From assembly GCA_003956705.1 (NCBI GenBank), contig QZCP01000379.1:186001-250000 (forward strand): DNA of 64,000 bases, read 5' to 3'. Positions within the stretch are counted from its first letter, which is position 1. Each line of letters starts with the position of its first letter. Origin of the DNA: Brevipalpus yothersi (Eukaryota > Arthropoda > Arachnida > Trombidiformes > Tenuipalpidae). This document shows positions 1 to 13,667 of the stretch, one piece after another. Position numbers and translations under genes: made by a program. The notes under the pieces are model-generated. The model was not told where the DNA came from, made no database searches, and was given only the letters and a program-made list of their open reading frames with translations.

Positions 1-2398
1 GTATTCACTTATCGAGTTAGAATTCGCTACATCTCGCTGTCTCTGTTTGCATCTTATCGCATCACTTGTTTTTCTTGTCCTCCTCATGCCTCTGTCTTAT
101 TTCTCTCAAATAAATTCAGATATTCAAATTAGAGTTTCCATCCAAACTAGGGTTTGTGGTGGATGTTTATGGGGACACATTTTGAAAGCTTTTCAGTATG
201 CTTCCGCATCCTTTGCTCCTATCTCATTCGGCAAGCAAGTCACAAACAGAGTATCATCAAGATATGTAGAAACGGAAGATAGAAAGAGTAGAAAGAAGAG
301 AGAAGAGAAAAAAAGTTATGCTGATGTGCACCTTTGACTTTAGTCTTTTTTCCTCTTTCGAGCCCATCAAGCGAGATTTACCCTTTTTAAAATCAGCCTA
401 TTCCTTAATAGAAATGTTAATATCAATGAAAAGAAATAAGTCCACTGGAAAGAGTGGTGAATGAAAATATTTCAACTTATTTCATTCATCTAAAAAACAG
501 AAGTTGTCGCTCGATTTGGTACTTTATTCCCAATGATTTGGTTCCAACTTCTCCGTTCAAGATAACATACACACTCTTTATAACCATTTTTTCTTCTCTC
601 TCTCTTTCTCTCTCTTTCTTCCATGTCTGTGTAAATAGCTTGAAATTAAATTCCTTGTTCCATGTTCTAACGGGACCATATCTTTTCTTCTCTCTTTTCC
701 TCTCTCGCCTTACTACTTTTAAGGAGAACAAAAGTTGTTCAGTGTGAAAGATGAGAAAATATTTTTTCCAACTGATTAAGGATTCCCCTATTTTTTGACA
801 ATCTAAGGTTAAGGTATCGCAAGAACACAATACACAAGCCAAAATGGAAGGTCCACAAGAATGGATGACAATTTAAACATCAGCAGGACAGGTATGATGA
901 CAACATACATCCTCTTTCTCTCTTCTGTAGGATATCTTAGCTGAAAAATTCTGTGGAAAACAAAATGAAAAAGTGAGATGATGGCATGTTAACTGAAATG
1001 AAAGTTCGATCTTGTGGTTTAAAATAGGTAAAAGCTCACCGTAATCTGATATGAATCCATGAAACTTGCCTCTTTTTTTCGATAGTCGAGCTTCTCTTTC
1101 TTCACTTACACACCATAGCAGTTGCCCTTTTTTCACTAGACTTTCTCAATGAATGAATGATAGAGTTACTCTAGTAGAAAATATCAGACATCTGAGGTAA
1201 GAAGAGGAAGAAGAAGAAGAGAAAAACCGAATGTATCGAAGAAAAAGGAGGCAAAGAAATGTAATTTGACTGTATCATGAAAAGCTTTTACAGTGTATTT
1301 TCGGCAAGAGTATACATTTACCATGGATCACAAGGGAAGTGTAGCTGTGTTTTACCAAAGACTTGGCACTCTTTTCATCTTGTATCATGTTATCTTCGAC
1401 TTCTTACTTTTTGTAGAAAGTTTGTAAAACATGGATGGTCTATCAAATAAACCATAATATCGATACATAATCCGATAGCCTGTGGTCAGTGAACACACAG
1501 TGCATCTGTTAAGGTGATTCTTTTATGGAGTAAAAAATAGCACGATCATTACTGTGGCCAAAATTTCCTCTCTCTTACCAAAGTTGTACCTATGTCTATA
1601 TTCATAGGGGTAAAGAACTTCATCATCAAAGAAAACATCTTTACACTACTCTTTCAAGCTTGTTATTGAAGAAGAATTTGCCAAGATATTCCAGGTTCTT
1701 CATCTAGCGAGTGATCATATGAATAGAATATGCTTTGCCAAATGCTGGATGCTTTTTATCGCGTACGGCTATTTGGTTATGAAAAACGATGGGAAAGATG
1801 CAAATTATATCTAAAAGAGGCTACTCAATTGGTGAATGGTCAGTCCCAGTGGAGGGAATACATATACATCATCATAATAATATTGTATGCATTTTGTGGA
1901 CTAAATGAGAGCAAATAGTGCACAAAATGTTACGATAGCACTTAAGTCTCTCTCATGAGCTCTTCATTTCTCACTCTTCTCTCTCTTTCTCTCGCTCTTT
2001 GATCACTTTTGAAAGGAAGGAAATTGTTCTCTAGATAACGCTTGAGCTTATGTCAGGGTATTGTTCTGGAGCGATCATTGAGATGTTGGAAGCAGCGTGC
2101 GAGAATCTTTTGTTTTTTTCTTCGCCTTTGAGTCGTAATGAACCTTTCTTCACGATACAGTTTTCTCTCTTTCTCTACTGTGGACCTTGGATTGATCATT
2201 GATGGATAAACAATCTGACCAGTTAATCACAAAGCTTTGATCACTTGCGATTGATTTGATGGACTATTTTGTAGGCTTTCTCACTTCCGGGTTCCCGAAT
2301 TCTTGATTTTGAGCATACAAATAATTGAATCACTTGGTTATTAGATGCAAGAAAATAGTTTCATTTAATGTACTTTTTTGTTCATAAGATTCATTCTT
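1..2398. other. no gene recognised (left end)
   Basis: Only short AT-rich open frames and pyrimidine- or purine-rich stretches are present (for example CT-rich runs near 594-620 and 1970-2000). None of the translated segments resembles a known family. The segment could be the 3' flank of the minus-strand beat-like gene, or part of a long last intron of it, since that gene's final exon was not found. Confidence 0.5.
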
Positions 2399-2596
2399 TC
2401 ACATTGTTGAAGCGATAAATTGTATGAGAGAAAAAAATCCTAAAAATAATGCAGATGACGGATAAAATTCGAGCATATCACTTGCCTTGAATGAGCCCAT
2501 ATGATTGTCAATATTGTCAATATTGCTGGGATTTTGATTGAGATAATTGAACTGATAAGGAATTGGAATCCTATCAGTTCTGAACTTTTTGATCAA
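2399..2596 (-). CDS. possible hydrophobic C-terminal exon of the beat-like gene
   Basis: This minus-strand frame ends in an uninterrupted hydrophobic segment (ALFLGFFSLIQFIASTM, then stop) preceded by small polar residues. That is the shape of a GPI-attachment or membrane-anchor tail, as found on some Beat proteins. It lies in the right place and orientation to end the gene above. Against it, the most attractive acceptors (pyrimidine-rich ending CAG near 2548) do not match the phase-1 donor at 4178 without another exon between. It may be chance in AT-rich DNA. Confidence 0.15.
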   Translation of the reverse strand: MIKKFRTDRIPIPYQFNYLNQNPSNIDNIDNHMGSFKASDMLEFYPSSALFLGFFSLIQFIASTM

Positions 2597-4178
2597 TTAT
2601 TATTGCTCATCTGAGAAATCTTTAATCTTGAGATAACTGAGGTACCCGATATCAGATTCTGACGGTCATTGAATGGATGATTGTCACTATTACTAGTAAT
2701 GGGCTATCGATTGTTTCACTTGATCACGCAATAAAACAGGCGGAAACAGCGGTAAAAAGAGTCCAGTTTGACTGGTCAGTGAATACTTGTCTCATGAAGA
2801 ACTTGAGGACACAAACTATGTATCTCATCTTATTCACTTGAAATCTGATAGCATGTTTATGGTAATATTTCAGAGAATTCAGGAATTTCCATTATGCACT
2901 TACTTCTCTTCTTCCGTGTATAGAGTAGTGTCGTCCACAGTCAACATGGGTTTTGGTATGTCCGAGGCTTAAATTTTCCGATTCTCAAAGACTATCGAGA
3001 CATTTTTTTTCGCGGCACACCTCAGTTACAGGGGAGAAAGAATTCATTCATTGAAGAGTAATTCAAACTCTGGTAGAAAGGTGGCAACGATGATAGGACG
3101 AAGATGATAATGATGATGGAGAAACATGATTAGATTACAAAATCGTGTGGCAATGTGTGTGTGTATGTGTCCAGTGGAGTGGTTGAAGTGGAGATGGTGT
3201 TGAATTCAAATTCTTTTGCTCATCACTTTGAGAGAACATTTGAGAAGCTTCTCTTCAATCCACTTCACTGGTGGGACAGCAGCTCACTTTGTCTCAAGAT
3301 TTCATTGTCATGTATTGGAGGAATTCTTGGAAAAAGGAGGGAGAAAGTTATTTCTTCAAAGAATCGAAGAAATGAGTGATGTTGATGGTGGTAACACTGA
3401 TGATCATGATTATTATTATGATTTTGTTTGGTATGTCGCTTCAATGTTTGGCCACCATCATTATGGAGAATGGCACCAGTGTCAAGAGACTTTGATTGTT
3501 CTATTATTTATTTGATTGATTTGATACTCGAAAAAGAGGTCTCTTTCTCTATCCCGAGTGACTACCCTTTGAACTTAGTGCACTTGATTGCTCCCTTGGT
3601 GTCATGTAGGCATCGATGTTTGGTGTGAATAATAATTGAAAAACATTTGTTCAATGTTTAACAGGACTATAATAATAACACACAAAATCTGTTTAGGAAG
3701 TGGAGGCATCAGTTGTGAGCCTGAACTTTTTTCCACTGATCAACAATGTATTATGTTGAACAAGGCCATGTAAAGGTTGCACCAATAAGGAATCAAGAGA
3801 GAGCAAGAGAGACATCATGTAAGTGCATATTTTTCAAAGATTTTTCAAAAAATCTGATATTCGAGCGCATATTGCCTCATGTTTTGAGAGAATAACTTTC
3901 AAATGGATATCAATTTGATCCGATTGAAAATAATAATACCTTATTTTGTAACTAATTTTGCGATTTTTAGTGAAAGAAAATCGATAATCAATAAGATTCC
4001 CCTTCATCTTACATGCAGGAATCCTATCCATGTTACAAAATACTGTTACACACTAAATATTTCATGATCATCTCCTCTAGTATCAAGTACTCCAAAGTTA
4101 TTAAACTTGAAAAGTAGTAGCAAAAAGAAGCCCGAATTATCAGATTCGATTGTGGTGATTAGGGAATGCATAACTTAC

Positions 4179-7100
4179 CTCGGCTCAATTTTTCGCGTAT
4201 CTGAAGATGGGAAGGCCTATGAACAAAATTTTCTCCTCTCAAGAATATTTCACTGCTCATTTTCAAATCTCGATGTGCTGAAATTGCTATACATTTAACT
4301 CGTATTACTCCGTTTATGAAGTGTTGCCCTTGAACAGTATATTTAACATCTGATGTAGATGTGATCAGACCATCATCATGAATTGTGGTGGAAAAAGATG
4401 AATTGTCAGTATACTGTTTTAGATAAGAAAAGAAGAAGAATACAAATACAAAAACACCAGTTAGCATTGGAGTGACTATCAAGAGTGATGTATGAATTTG
4501 CCCATGCACTTATAGGGGAACAAGTATTCCTCAATACTATAGGTTCAATCATATATATTCCATGCTCAAGATTCTAACCGGTTCGTCACCAATGATCCAC
4601 CGCAAAGTGGAAGCTGGCTTAGATTTGGCTGATAGGCAACTAAGATCTATGACATCTCCAACTTTGACAACTTGTTTTCCACTTATTATTTTTGGTCCTT
4701 CGCTTGGCTGAACTGGAACAGAAAAGAATGAGAAGAAGAAGAATGAGAGAATATGAGTTTCGATTCAGCATCCAACACGGAATACTGATTCTTTCGTACC
4801 ATGGACAACCATCTCTTTTTCCATTTCAGCAGTTGCAAATGACGGAGCTTCAGCAGAAACCTCACACCGATAGACTCCTGTTGAGTTGAGGTCTACGTCT
4901 CTCAGATACACTGAATCATGATCTGATCTTGAGAGCTGTACAAAAAATACAATTCAATTAAACGAAAATAGTCAATGAAATTTGGTTCCAAGAATAGTTC
5001 TAACTAGTTGAGATCATTGTTATTGATGAGTTATAGATTTCAAACTGATCTTATTCGCTACCTTTTGAGAAAGGTTGAGTCAGGTGTGATGCCTAGAAAA
5101 ATACGTAGATTGCTATCTATTTTGATAGATCAATAACTATTGTGTCTTACAAAAAAGACTGATGATTTTTAGACTATTATTTTGCCAAGAAAGTGCCAAA
5201 TTTTCATATCAAGGAATAAAAAAGCAACAAAAACTACAAACTAGCTAATAAGGACTTGTGCATAAATTCAGCTGATGAATGAACTAGATGCACCATGCTG
5301 GGAATATTCTCAGGAGATCTTTTCTCACAACGGAGCTTATTTCTATAGACCAACTAGTACTGTAGAACAAGATAGTCTTCCAAGCTTAATGGGAAATGTA
5401 TCATGTAAACGCGTGAAACCACCTCCTCATCGATTCACCCATGAGCTTTCTGATAGCTTCAAACGACAAAATCTTCATGATGTAAATTCTCGCTCAGGAA
5501 AGGGGAGCCATTATCAGTCTAGATAAAAAATATTTCAAAAGCGTGAAGTGTCATCATACAACCATCATGAGCTTCATTCCAATGGGAAGCTCGGAAAAAT
5601 ACGAGATAGGATAGCCTCACTTGTTCAATTGAGAGAAGAATTCAGAAAAAAAGATTTCGTTGAGTTTCAGTTTTATTAGTTACTTAAGTTTGATACTATT
5701 CAAGGATTATTTTTCTTGTTTTCCAAGAGCGAATTTTCGACTCATAAGGAATTGCCAAATATAACTTTTTTTCTCTTATTCCATCAAGAATAATATAGCA
5801 ATAATTTTAGGGAGAAGTACAATAGATCTAGCAATTTAAAGACATATTCCGATGAAACCTGATCGTCACCGGTCCAATAGTCTACGCAGAATAATATCTA
5901 TTCGAAAAAGAATCGATTTCAATCATAGCCTAATGCAAAAGATCTTATGGAAGGGGAGTTTTAATCAAGATTATCAATTTCAAGCAAAGTGTTTTCGGTT
6001 GGGAGACTTTGAATTTGATGTTGCAGATATTTATTGAACTCCAACTATTTAGCAATTCGAAGTCATGCAAAATGTAGGGTGAGCTGAATTGAATTGCTCA
6101 AATCAAAAAGTCAATGAAATGTATGCTTGAAGAGGGAACATGAGAGCTCAGACTCAGTTGAGATCCGTTTTTTTGAATCTTAAAGCTTGCAAAAGAAAAA
6201 TTAACTATTGATATATTGATATAAAGTGAAAATGGATATCTAGTTTAGCGTGTTGAGACACAAATTCTTAGATAAACAATATACTTGAAATATTGTCAAT
6301 TAAAGAAGCAATCAAAATAAAACAAAGTACACAAAACACTATCTTCATAGTTCATCAACAATGCTGGAACGTGTCTATGTTTTGATTACATGAAGAGACT
6401 GATTCCCGAATTGAAGGAGAGAGATTTTTGATGAGATTAAAAATTTTCAGTATTCCGTGAGAGCATGGAAAACGGATGAGAAAAAAAGGTTCATAGCCAT
6501 GGAAAAACTCCTGTTGCTCTGGGTGCAATTAACATTAAAGCGAAGGAATTTTTTTGCTCAGATATCTAGGACAAAGTCTTGAGTCAGTTTAAGACAAAAT
6601 TATTCATGATTGACATGAGACAATTGAGTGAATTCCCAAGTAGTTAGGATAGAATTGAGTAAAATATAATGTTAGCGAAGTCGACATTGACAGCATAAAT
6701 CATGATGTTGGTGCAACTTCTGACATTGATAACCTCATTCAAGATCCAGTGGACCAGTAGACAGAATGTTCAAAACAATATGGTGAAGGCAGTTGGCAAA
6801 AACCATCAGCGTGAACAAGACACAGAGTGAGATCGAAAACCAACAAAATGTATAAGGAGCTAACCATATATATATATAACACAGATCATTTGACTGAATT
6901 CCACCTGATCGATGCAATCAATTTATCAGAATATCGATCAAGCGTAAAATTAATAGATAGAAGTGATCAAAAAAAATAATAATTCATTCCCATAAGTTGC
7001 TGTGATGGAATTTAACAAGATATGAATAATGGCCACTTACGTCAACATGAATTCCTCGATGTGGCAGAAATTGCCCTTTTGGCCAATCACGAGGAATATA

Positions 7101-7778
7101 TCGATAAAATTCCACATTGTTCTTATACCATTTGATGGAATATAGTGAATCAGTTTCCAACTCATAGATACACGATAATTCAACTGATTCTCCTTTAATT
7201 ACAGGGGATGGAAGGTCAAACATTATTAACCGAAGTGAGGTCACTAAGTTCAGCTCTGTATAGGAAATCAAGAGAGAGAGAGAGGACCAAATAGGTTAAG
7301 AATTAGAAAATTATCCATATTACTTAGAAAGTGGGGAAAATGCCTCAAGGTATAGTCTTAAGATAAGAAGAGGGCAGCTTGAAGGCTTCAGAGTAGCAAT
7401 AAACTCTTATAAACGAATGGTATGAACGGAAGTAAAATAATGAACAAGAATAAATACTATTAGACAACAAAAGAATATGGGTGATCGAGCGAGTAGTTAA
7501 AAGCACGCGTTGATCATCAATGAGAGCATTGATAGCCTACTAAATAGTTTCGAGAGTGATTTTGATCCAAAGAAAATGAGAGTTGAAATGAAGTTTGCTG
7601 GTTGTCTGAGAAACTTTGATAAGTTTCTCGCAAAAAAGAAGGAGAAAAAAGAATGCAAAATGATGGACATGAAAGGCATGCCATTCAAGGATCATTGGCT
7701 TCTGGTATCGGTCAGTTTCTTGTACTCACCCAGGCTGATGAGGATTGCTAATGGGATCAGATTGGCTTGTTTAAGCAT
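4179..7778 (-). CDS. beat: Beaten-path (Beat) family two-Ig cell-surface protein, C-terminus not found
   Basis: Five joined minus-strand exons: 7778-7730, 7255-7041, 4935-4800, 4712-4579 and 4413-4179. Phases agree at every junction, giving 256 codons plus one base. The first exon (ATG at 7778) encodes a hydrophobic signal peptide, with cleavage plausible near residue 23. Ig domain 1 has C45, W59 (in KWYKNN) and C112 in the STGVYRCEV strand; the sequence around FYRY and GIHVD is typical of Beat proteins. Ig domain 2 starts at the GPKIISG linker, with C159 in LSCLSAKSKP, W172 in LRW, a DDGLITST segment and C219 in VKC. In insects, Beat proteins bind Sidestep-family partners and steer motor axons. 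Exon 5 ends in a strong donor (phase 1) at 4178, so at least one more exon must lie below 4179. A second paralogue cannot be excluded, and the orthologue (Beat-I to VII) is unresolved. Confidence 0.85.
4180..4412 (-). other. note: interior of beat-like exon 5 (second Ig domain)
   Basis: Exon 5 runs 4413-4179 in minus orientation. It begins after a TTATCTAAAACAG acceptor and ends at CGAG|GTAAGT. It carries the DDGLITST segment and the second cysteine (C219) of Ig domain 2, then about 37 residues of basic, unrecognised sequence. Confidence 0.7.
4936..7040 (-). other. beat-like intron 2
   Basis: A 2.1-kb intron separates the first half of Ig domain 1 (ends GIHVD, donor GTAAGT just below 7041) from the second half (acceptor TTTTTTGTACAG just above 4935). 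Splitting the first Ig domain here fits known Beat gene structure in spirit. I saw no other coding sequence in it; the small plus-strand frames at 5275-5526 and 5852-6037 resemble nothing known. Confidence 0.7.
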
Positions 7779-10700
7779 TTCTGTTAATAAGAATTCGAGA
7801 GACATCAAAGAGGAAAGAATCATTTCCGTTAACCAACATTACACCAAAATGTGAGCTGTATAAGCAGAACACTTGCTGCAATCAACACTTTCTCCAATCT
7901 TTCTACTTTTTCTCTGTATTTATCTGTATTTTGGTGCCTTTTTAGCCCATCAAAACGACCAAAAGCCTGAATGGCTACCAAAATCACTTGAATGACACGA
8001 AAACTGTTGATTAATTCCCATTGATCACTGCGTGCTTCCGAAGTAGATGATCAAGTGAATAGGGTGAAGAAAAATATGAGAAGCGTCCGGTTTCGATCAT
8101 CAGAAGAAATCTGAACAAAGACAAGACAAGAAAAGAAACTTGAAATGACTTATATCACGAAGCATTCAGTTCTCTGGTGATAGATATTGTCCATGGGGTA
8201 AGTGGAAAACATCTCGCTGACAAAAATGAGATGAGGCTCGTGATCAATGAGAATTCTTTTAGCTAGATGAGCAGAAGATGCCCAAGAAGGAGGGTCGAAA
8301 TTGTGAGGATCCAGAATTGCCTCTTCCTTTTTCAATGAGAGCGCGTGTCGCGGGTTTGTCAAGAAATTTTGCTTCTGACACACACACACTCAACACACAA
8401 ACTCATTGCTCTGATGACTTGAGTGCTTTGGGAGCAAAATTTGAATATTATTCACTAAATAAGATCCTTTTTAAGCCCTTCACTGTGCGCATTCAATTGA
8501 ATCTAATAAGATTCATTTCAATTCTGTCAGCGGTCTGATCTACTCAATATGTGGGTAGAATTTCCAAAGGCTAGAGATAGATTTTCACTACGTCTGAATT
8601 GACAAATAACGAGAGGATCTCTTTTAGATTGATTCTCTGGGTGCCTTGAGGGCATCTTTGAATTTTGATTTGTCGATAGAATCCATCCACGTTGAGGCAA
8701 AGCGGAGGAAGATTCTTCAGCTCAGGAAATACTAAAAAAGAAATGAAATCGGTATCAAAATCGGGAAGAGTGGTATCACAGGTTTTTTCCTCTTGTATAT
8801 TTCTAGATATAGTCTCTCTTCCTGTGCATATACATCTCAATCATTTTGAGTCCCAATTGTGTGAATGAGTCCAACTCAATCAGACTGGCAAGGTAAACCA
8901 AGTTTGAGCGTGTTCAGCCTCGAGCAGCATACTATTTTGGACTTATCCATTTCTATTTTGATTTCGATCAACTACCTTAGCTTTGCGCTGATTCTGTAAA
9001 TTTTCCATTGGAAAACATCTTTGTGAATTGTTTCCAGTCGATTGAAAATTCCATCGATTCGAGGGGCTTATTCACTTTTCAATTGGATTTACTTTTGTCT
9101 TCTACTAGCTAGTGAAATAATGCTTTTGGGTACATTCGACTCCTTTCTACATGGAATTGGAACATCTACAAATAAGATGCTGATGGCGTTCAAAATTAAA
9201 CCTCAAATTTGAAGTGAGTTCGTGGGCCTTCATCACGTGAAATCATTGAAATTCTGTGATAAGACTAAGAGGAATATCGATGAAGCAGTTAAAAGTTTTA
9301 AAATTTGCCCAAAAAGAAAAAACCCAGTGAATATGACTCCGATAAACCGTGTTCTCATCATGAATAGAGGCATCTTTTGTAGTTTCCCAATGGGATTGAA
9401 AGTGAATCCCATCTATGATAATCTTTTATCTTGTGAGTATCAAATTTTTCCCTCTCTAGAATATGATCATCATCTGCTATGAATATTTTCATGCATCCAG
9501 TATCATTGGAGGTAAAGATATGAGATGAGAAGAAGACAGAGAGAAGAAAGACAAAATGTAAACACAAGGAATCAAGAGAAAAAAAGTTATGAAAGGAGAG
9601 AATTTTTCTATTAGCTCGGTTCGAAACATTTGAATATTGAAAAAGATTCTATTTCTATGGCTATTATCGTTTATCTAGAAGAGAGAGCAAAAAAAAGTGA
9701 AGAGGAAACATAAGTTCCATGTTTATGATCATATGGCTTGGGATTGAGTAGAAGAGAAAAGATGGTAAAAAGAAGAATAGTGAATAAACTGGATTATATT
9801 TTTCGACTTGCTCTTGCATATATACACATCTATAGAATTTGCTATTCCCAAAAACAGATACAGTCCAAAGTCATTCACTTTATCACAACAAAATCGTCTG
9901 ACTGAGAAAGGTCTCTCTTTCTCTCGCGCTCACAAGTGCGAAGAGAGTTTGATTTCTACTGAATACATACATTAACATTCAAACTTTTTTTCATTCCTTT
10001 TCCACCTGCAAGCCAGCCAGATATTTGAGAAAAAAGAAGAACGCTTTGGGGTCGCTTAGAGAGAGAGAGAGTGTGTATGTGTATTTTAAAATGAAATATA
10101 TATCGCCATTCAGTGGTCACCAGCAGGATGATCATCACAAAAAGCGAGAAGAAGATCCAGTGGTCATCATCAAAGTGAATATTCCAATTTCATTGCTGGT
10201 CCATAGAATAGCCATTGTAAAATCACACACTATCATGATGGGCCAAGTTATGCAAGAACGTGACTGGCTGAGTTTATGAATATGGATTTTTTATATATAC
10301 ACATTCAGTAGACCGATATCTGGAAAACTTTTGAATGAAAAGTAACTGGTGGCCACTGAAAATTGAATTCAGAGAGTTTTCTATGTGAGTCAATGAGAAT
10401 CTTTTCCCTAGCATATCTTCAATTCATGATGATGATCCGATTCTTTCTGCAAAGGTGATCTGATGGCTTGTTGTTATCCATCTATTTGGTTATTTTGGAA
10501 GGGTTGAAAATGATCCAGTTTCAATGACTTTGAATGCAGCTAAGATTTGGGAGAATTGAAGACAAAATCAATACAGTATTAGTGTTCCAATAATGTCGAA
10601 TGTTTCCACTTGTTCAAAACCATTTGGAAAGAAAAACAATTGTACGGCCGGTTAGAGCTTGAAATTATACCAAAGCATGATGGGATGAAAATTTTTATAC

Positions 10701-12921
10701 TCAAGCGATTGAACAGGGAGTGATACTCATCATCTATCAATGTACAAGTGGATTATTGTAGTGGGACATTTGAAATTAAATGAACTCAGATCTCGGTAAA
10801 AGATAAGCTATTTAAATTAATTAAAAGCATAATTTAAACAATCATCAAGGGACCAGTTGAGAGGGGAGAGACTCAACGTGTGTCAAAGGACTATGGATGC
10901 ACTGAGCAATCATGATGATTATAAAACTATGGAAACTATCAGAACCAGGGACTAAAAGAACAAACTGATGCAATGATAGAATGTCAAAAATAATTCTCAA
11001 TTGCTATCATTCATGCGAAAAAACCATCGGACAGCTAACGAATGAAGGTACTCGTAATTCTACTCTGGCTAGAAAGAAAGAGAGAGAACACCATCAGGTT
11101 CTCAAGATTATCTTCTCAAGAGTCGTGATATCTTATTTGTTCGCAACATTTTAGTGTAGTGCAATATGAAGAATTTGAAGAAAAAGCTGAAATGATGAAT
11201 AGTGATCAATCTGATTTTACATAATGCTGCTGAGCTTCTAATGAGAAGTTAAAAACGAGCTTAATGAAGAGTATAGGATCTCCGGTAACAACTTTTCGAT
11301 CAGACAAATGTTTAGATTAGAAGCTTAAATCAATGCCATTCCATTCCATAGGTATGCGTAATCCATCCAATGTGTCGTGTTAGAAGAGAATTCAACATCG
11401 TTGGTGTTAAGAGTTGTGAAAAATTTTCTGAATTGGCATGATGGTCTTGCAAACCTCATTCAGATAGCTCAGAGTGATCAAGAACAATGTAAAACTTTTG
11501 TTTCAGTGGGAATTTGAACAAAGTGGAAGCTATGGATCGAAAAGATTTGAGATGTCCATCGAGAAGGGTACATGTAAGTGAGGGATGTGTGCAAGCGTGT
11601 GATCATAGGCAAAGAATTCAATTGAATTATCATAGATAGCTGATTCAGTGTTTCAAGCTCAAAGAAAGAAGAGAAGAGCTTTTGCATCAAAGAAGCGAAG
11701 TTCACTCAAGTGAGTGTTTACTGTGATGATATCATGTTTACTTGAGGTTATCCTGGAAACCTCTCTGTTTGACTCTCTCCCTATTCTCAATCTCTCTTCA
11801 CTTTTCAACCCCACCGAGACCTATAATAAAAGACAGTATACTGTCCAGTGACTTGCTATGGCTATTTATTGATAATCCATGCTGCTTGATTCAGTGGAAT
11901 AATGAGCAAAAGGTTTTCTCTTTCTCTCTCTTCCTCCAGCCGTAACTATGAACATGACCATCCAAGCAACGCTCAAGATGTTCCACCATGAAGATCGACA
12001 AGACAAGATAAGCTCGTCTTAATCATACTTCTACTAACAGATATTCCTGGGTGCTTATATGCACGCACATCAAGGTATTCTGTGTTCGATTCAAAGAGAA
12101 TCTTAGCATTCATCCAGCGGAAAATATCCGTTGGTGTCACCAAAAAATATCATTAGAATGATGCACACACTTTGGCCCACATTCAGCTTTTTTTTCAAGC
12201 TTCATTGATTCAACTATACTATACTGCATACAGTGGCTCACAAAGCGAATCTTTGATTTTGCTCCTGTCATCAGGTCATTTATTGAATTTGATTTAAGTT
12301 CGGATCATAGTGATGCTCATTGATGATCGCTTGGATAAACTTTAAGTCGATCCTGACAGTACGAATCAACATTTGATCTTCTCCTCATAACTCACTCACT
12401 TTTTTTCCACTCAGCAAACTTCTATAGGGTATTGGACAAAATCGGTAGGATTAGTTCATCATGACCACAGGTATTGCCACTGATGATTCCAGTGGAATGA
12501 TATTGCAATCAAATCGACTTCTATCACCCAATTCAGAGTGATGTAATGTCCAGATATTTCAAGCCGAAGGCCTGATCGAGTGATGAGAGTGCACTAAAGC
12601 CTAGAATTTTATCGTTGTGGCAATTCATATGCTTCCAAATAAATGATATGAATATCAGTTATTCTTATCCTCTGGTCACGAATGGTGAATATATGATGGC
12701 CTTCCAGATACCTGGTGATAATTATTTAATCGACTCGATGGAAAATGATCAGATTTGTACGATCTCTGCATGAGTTTATGAAAAGCTAATATCTACTAGC
12801 AAATGTCAACTTTTGGAGCTATACAAAACTAGAGGAAGAGATCTTTTCCAGATGTGGATATGAAGTTACCTCAATCGGAACGAAATTCTGTGGCACATGA
12901 AAGTTATACAGTGAAATGAAA
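7779..12921. other. no gene recognised
   Basis: This is 5.1 kb upstream of the beat-like start codon. Immediately upstream of that ATG, the minus strand reads TTCTTATTAACAG, which could be the acceptor of a 5' untranslated intron, so the promoter may be several kb away. Two minus-strand frames (8840-8571 and 8389-8150) were examined; neither can be assigned (see findings). Confidence 0.5.
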
Positions 12922-12927
12922 GAGAGA

Positions 12928-12965
<38 letters not shown>
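12922..12965 (+). repeat. (GA)n microsatellite
   Basis: A GA run of about 44 bases, with one GGG interruption near its left end. Confidence 0.95.
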
Positions 12966-12967
<2 letters not shown>

Positions 12968-13279
12968 AGATCTACAAGACTTTTTGAAGTCATTTTTCAA
13001 GGACCAGCAAGGCACTTCCAATTATTCAAGCAAAAAAGAAGTAACATTTCCTGAGAGAAATTAGAATGTCTAACAATTCTCAAAGCAATCAAAATGAATA
13101 AGCATCAGCTTTACAATCTTGTGAGCTTTGTGAATGAAAACAAAAGGCATCCAAACCAATCGATTTGTGGGTGGAAAAGGGGCTGCTCGAGGCTGGAGTA
13201 AGCCATCAGGGTCGATGTACCATCTTATCTTCTCGATGCACTCTCATTGAAAGTCGAAGGCACAAGAGTAACAGCAAAA

Positions 13280-13282
<3 letters not shown>

Positions 13283-13343
<61 letters not shown>
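13283..13343 (+). repeat. (CT)n microsatellite, left flank of gap
   Basis: A 61-base pure CT run that continues into a run of N. With the right flank it is one tract of unknown true length. Confidence 0.97.
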
Positions 13344-13600
13344 NNNNNNNNNNNNNNNNNNNNNNNNNNNNNNNNNNNNNNNNNNNNNNNNNNNNNNNNN
13401 NNNNNNNNNNNNNNNNNNNNNNNNNNNNNNNNNNNNNNNNNNNNNNNNNNNNNNNNNNNNNNNNNNNNNNNNNNNNNNNNNNNNNNNNNNNNNNNNNNNN
13501 NNNNNNNNNNNNNNNNNNNNNNNNNNNNNNNNNNNNNNNNNNNNNNNNNNNNNNNNNNNNNNNNNNNNNNNNNNNNNNNNNNNNNNNNNNNNNNNNNNNN
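13344..13600. other. assembly gap (257 N) inside a CT tract
   Basis: 257 unspecified bases lie between CT runs of the same phase. The gap is best explained by an unassembled dinucleotide repeat, so the written length may not be real. Confidence 0.98.

Positions 13601-13663
<63 letters not shown>
13601..13663 (+). repeat. (CT)n microsatellite, right flank of gap
   Basis: A 63-base CT run directly after the N run, ending at GTCTATCC. Confidence 0.97.

Positions 13664-13667
<4 letters not shown>

Noticed and set aside
7510..7854. Plus-strand frame of 114 codons
   Set aside because: It lies opposite the signal-peptide exon of the beat-like gene and has no family features.
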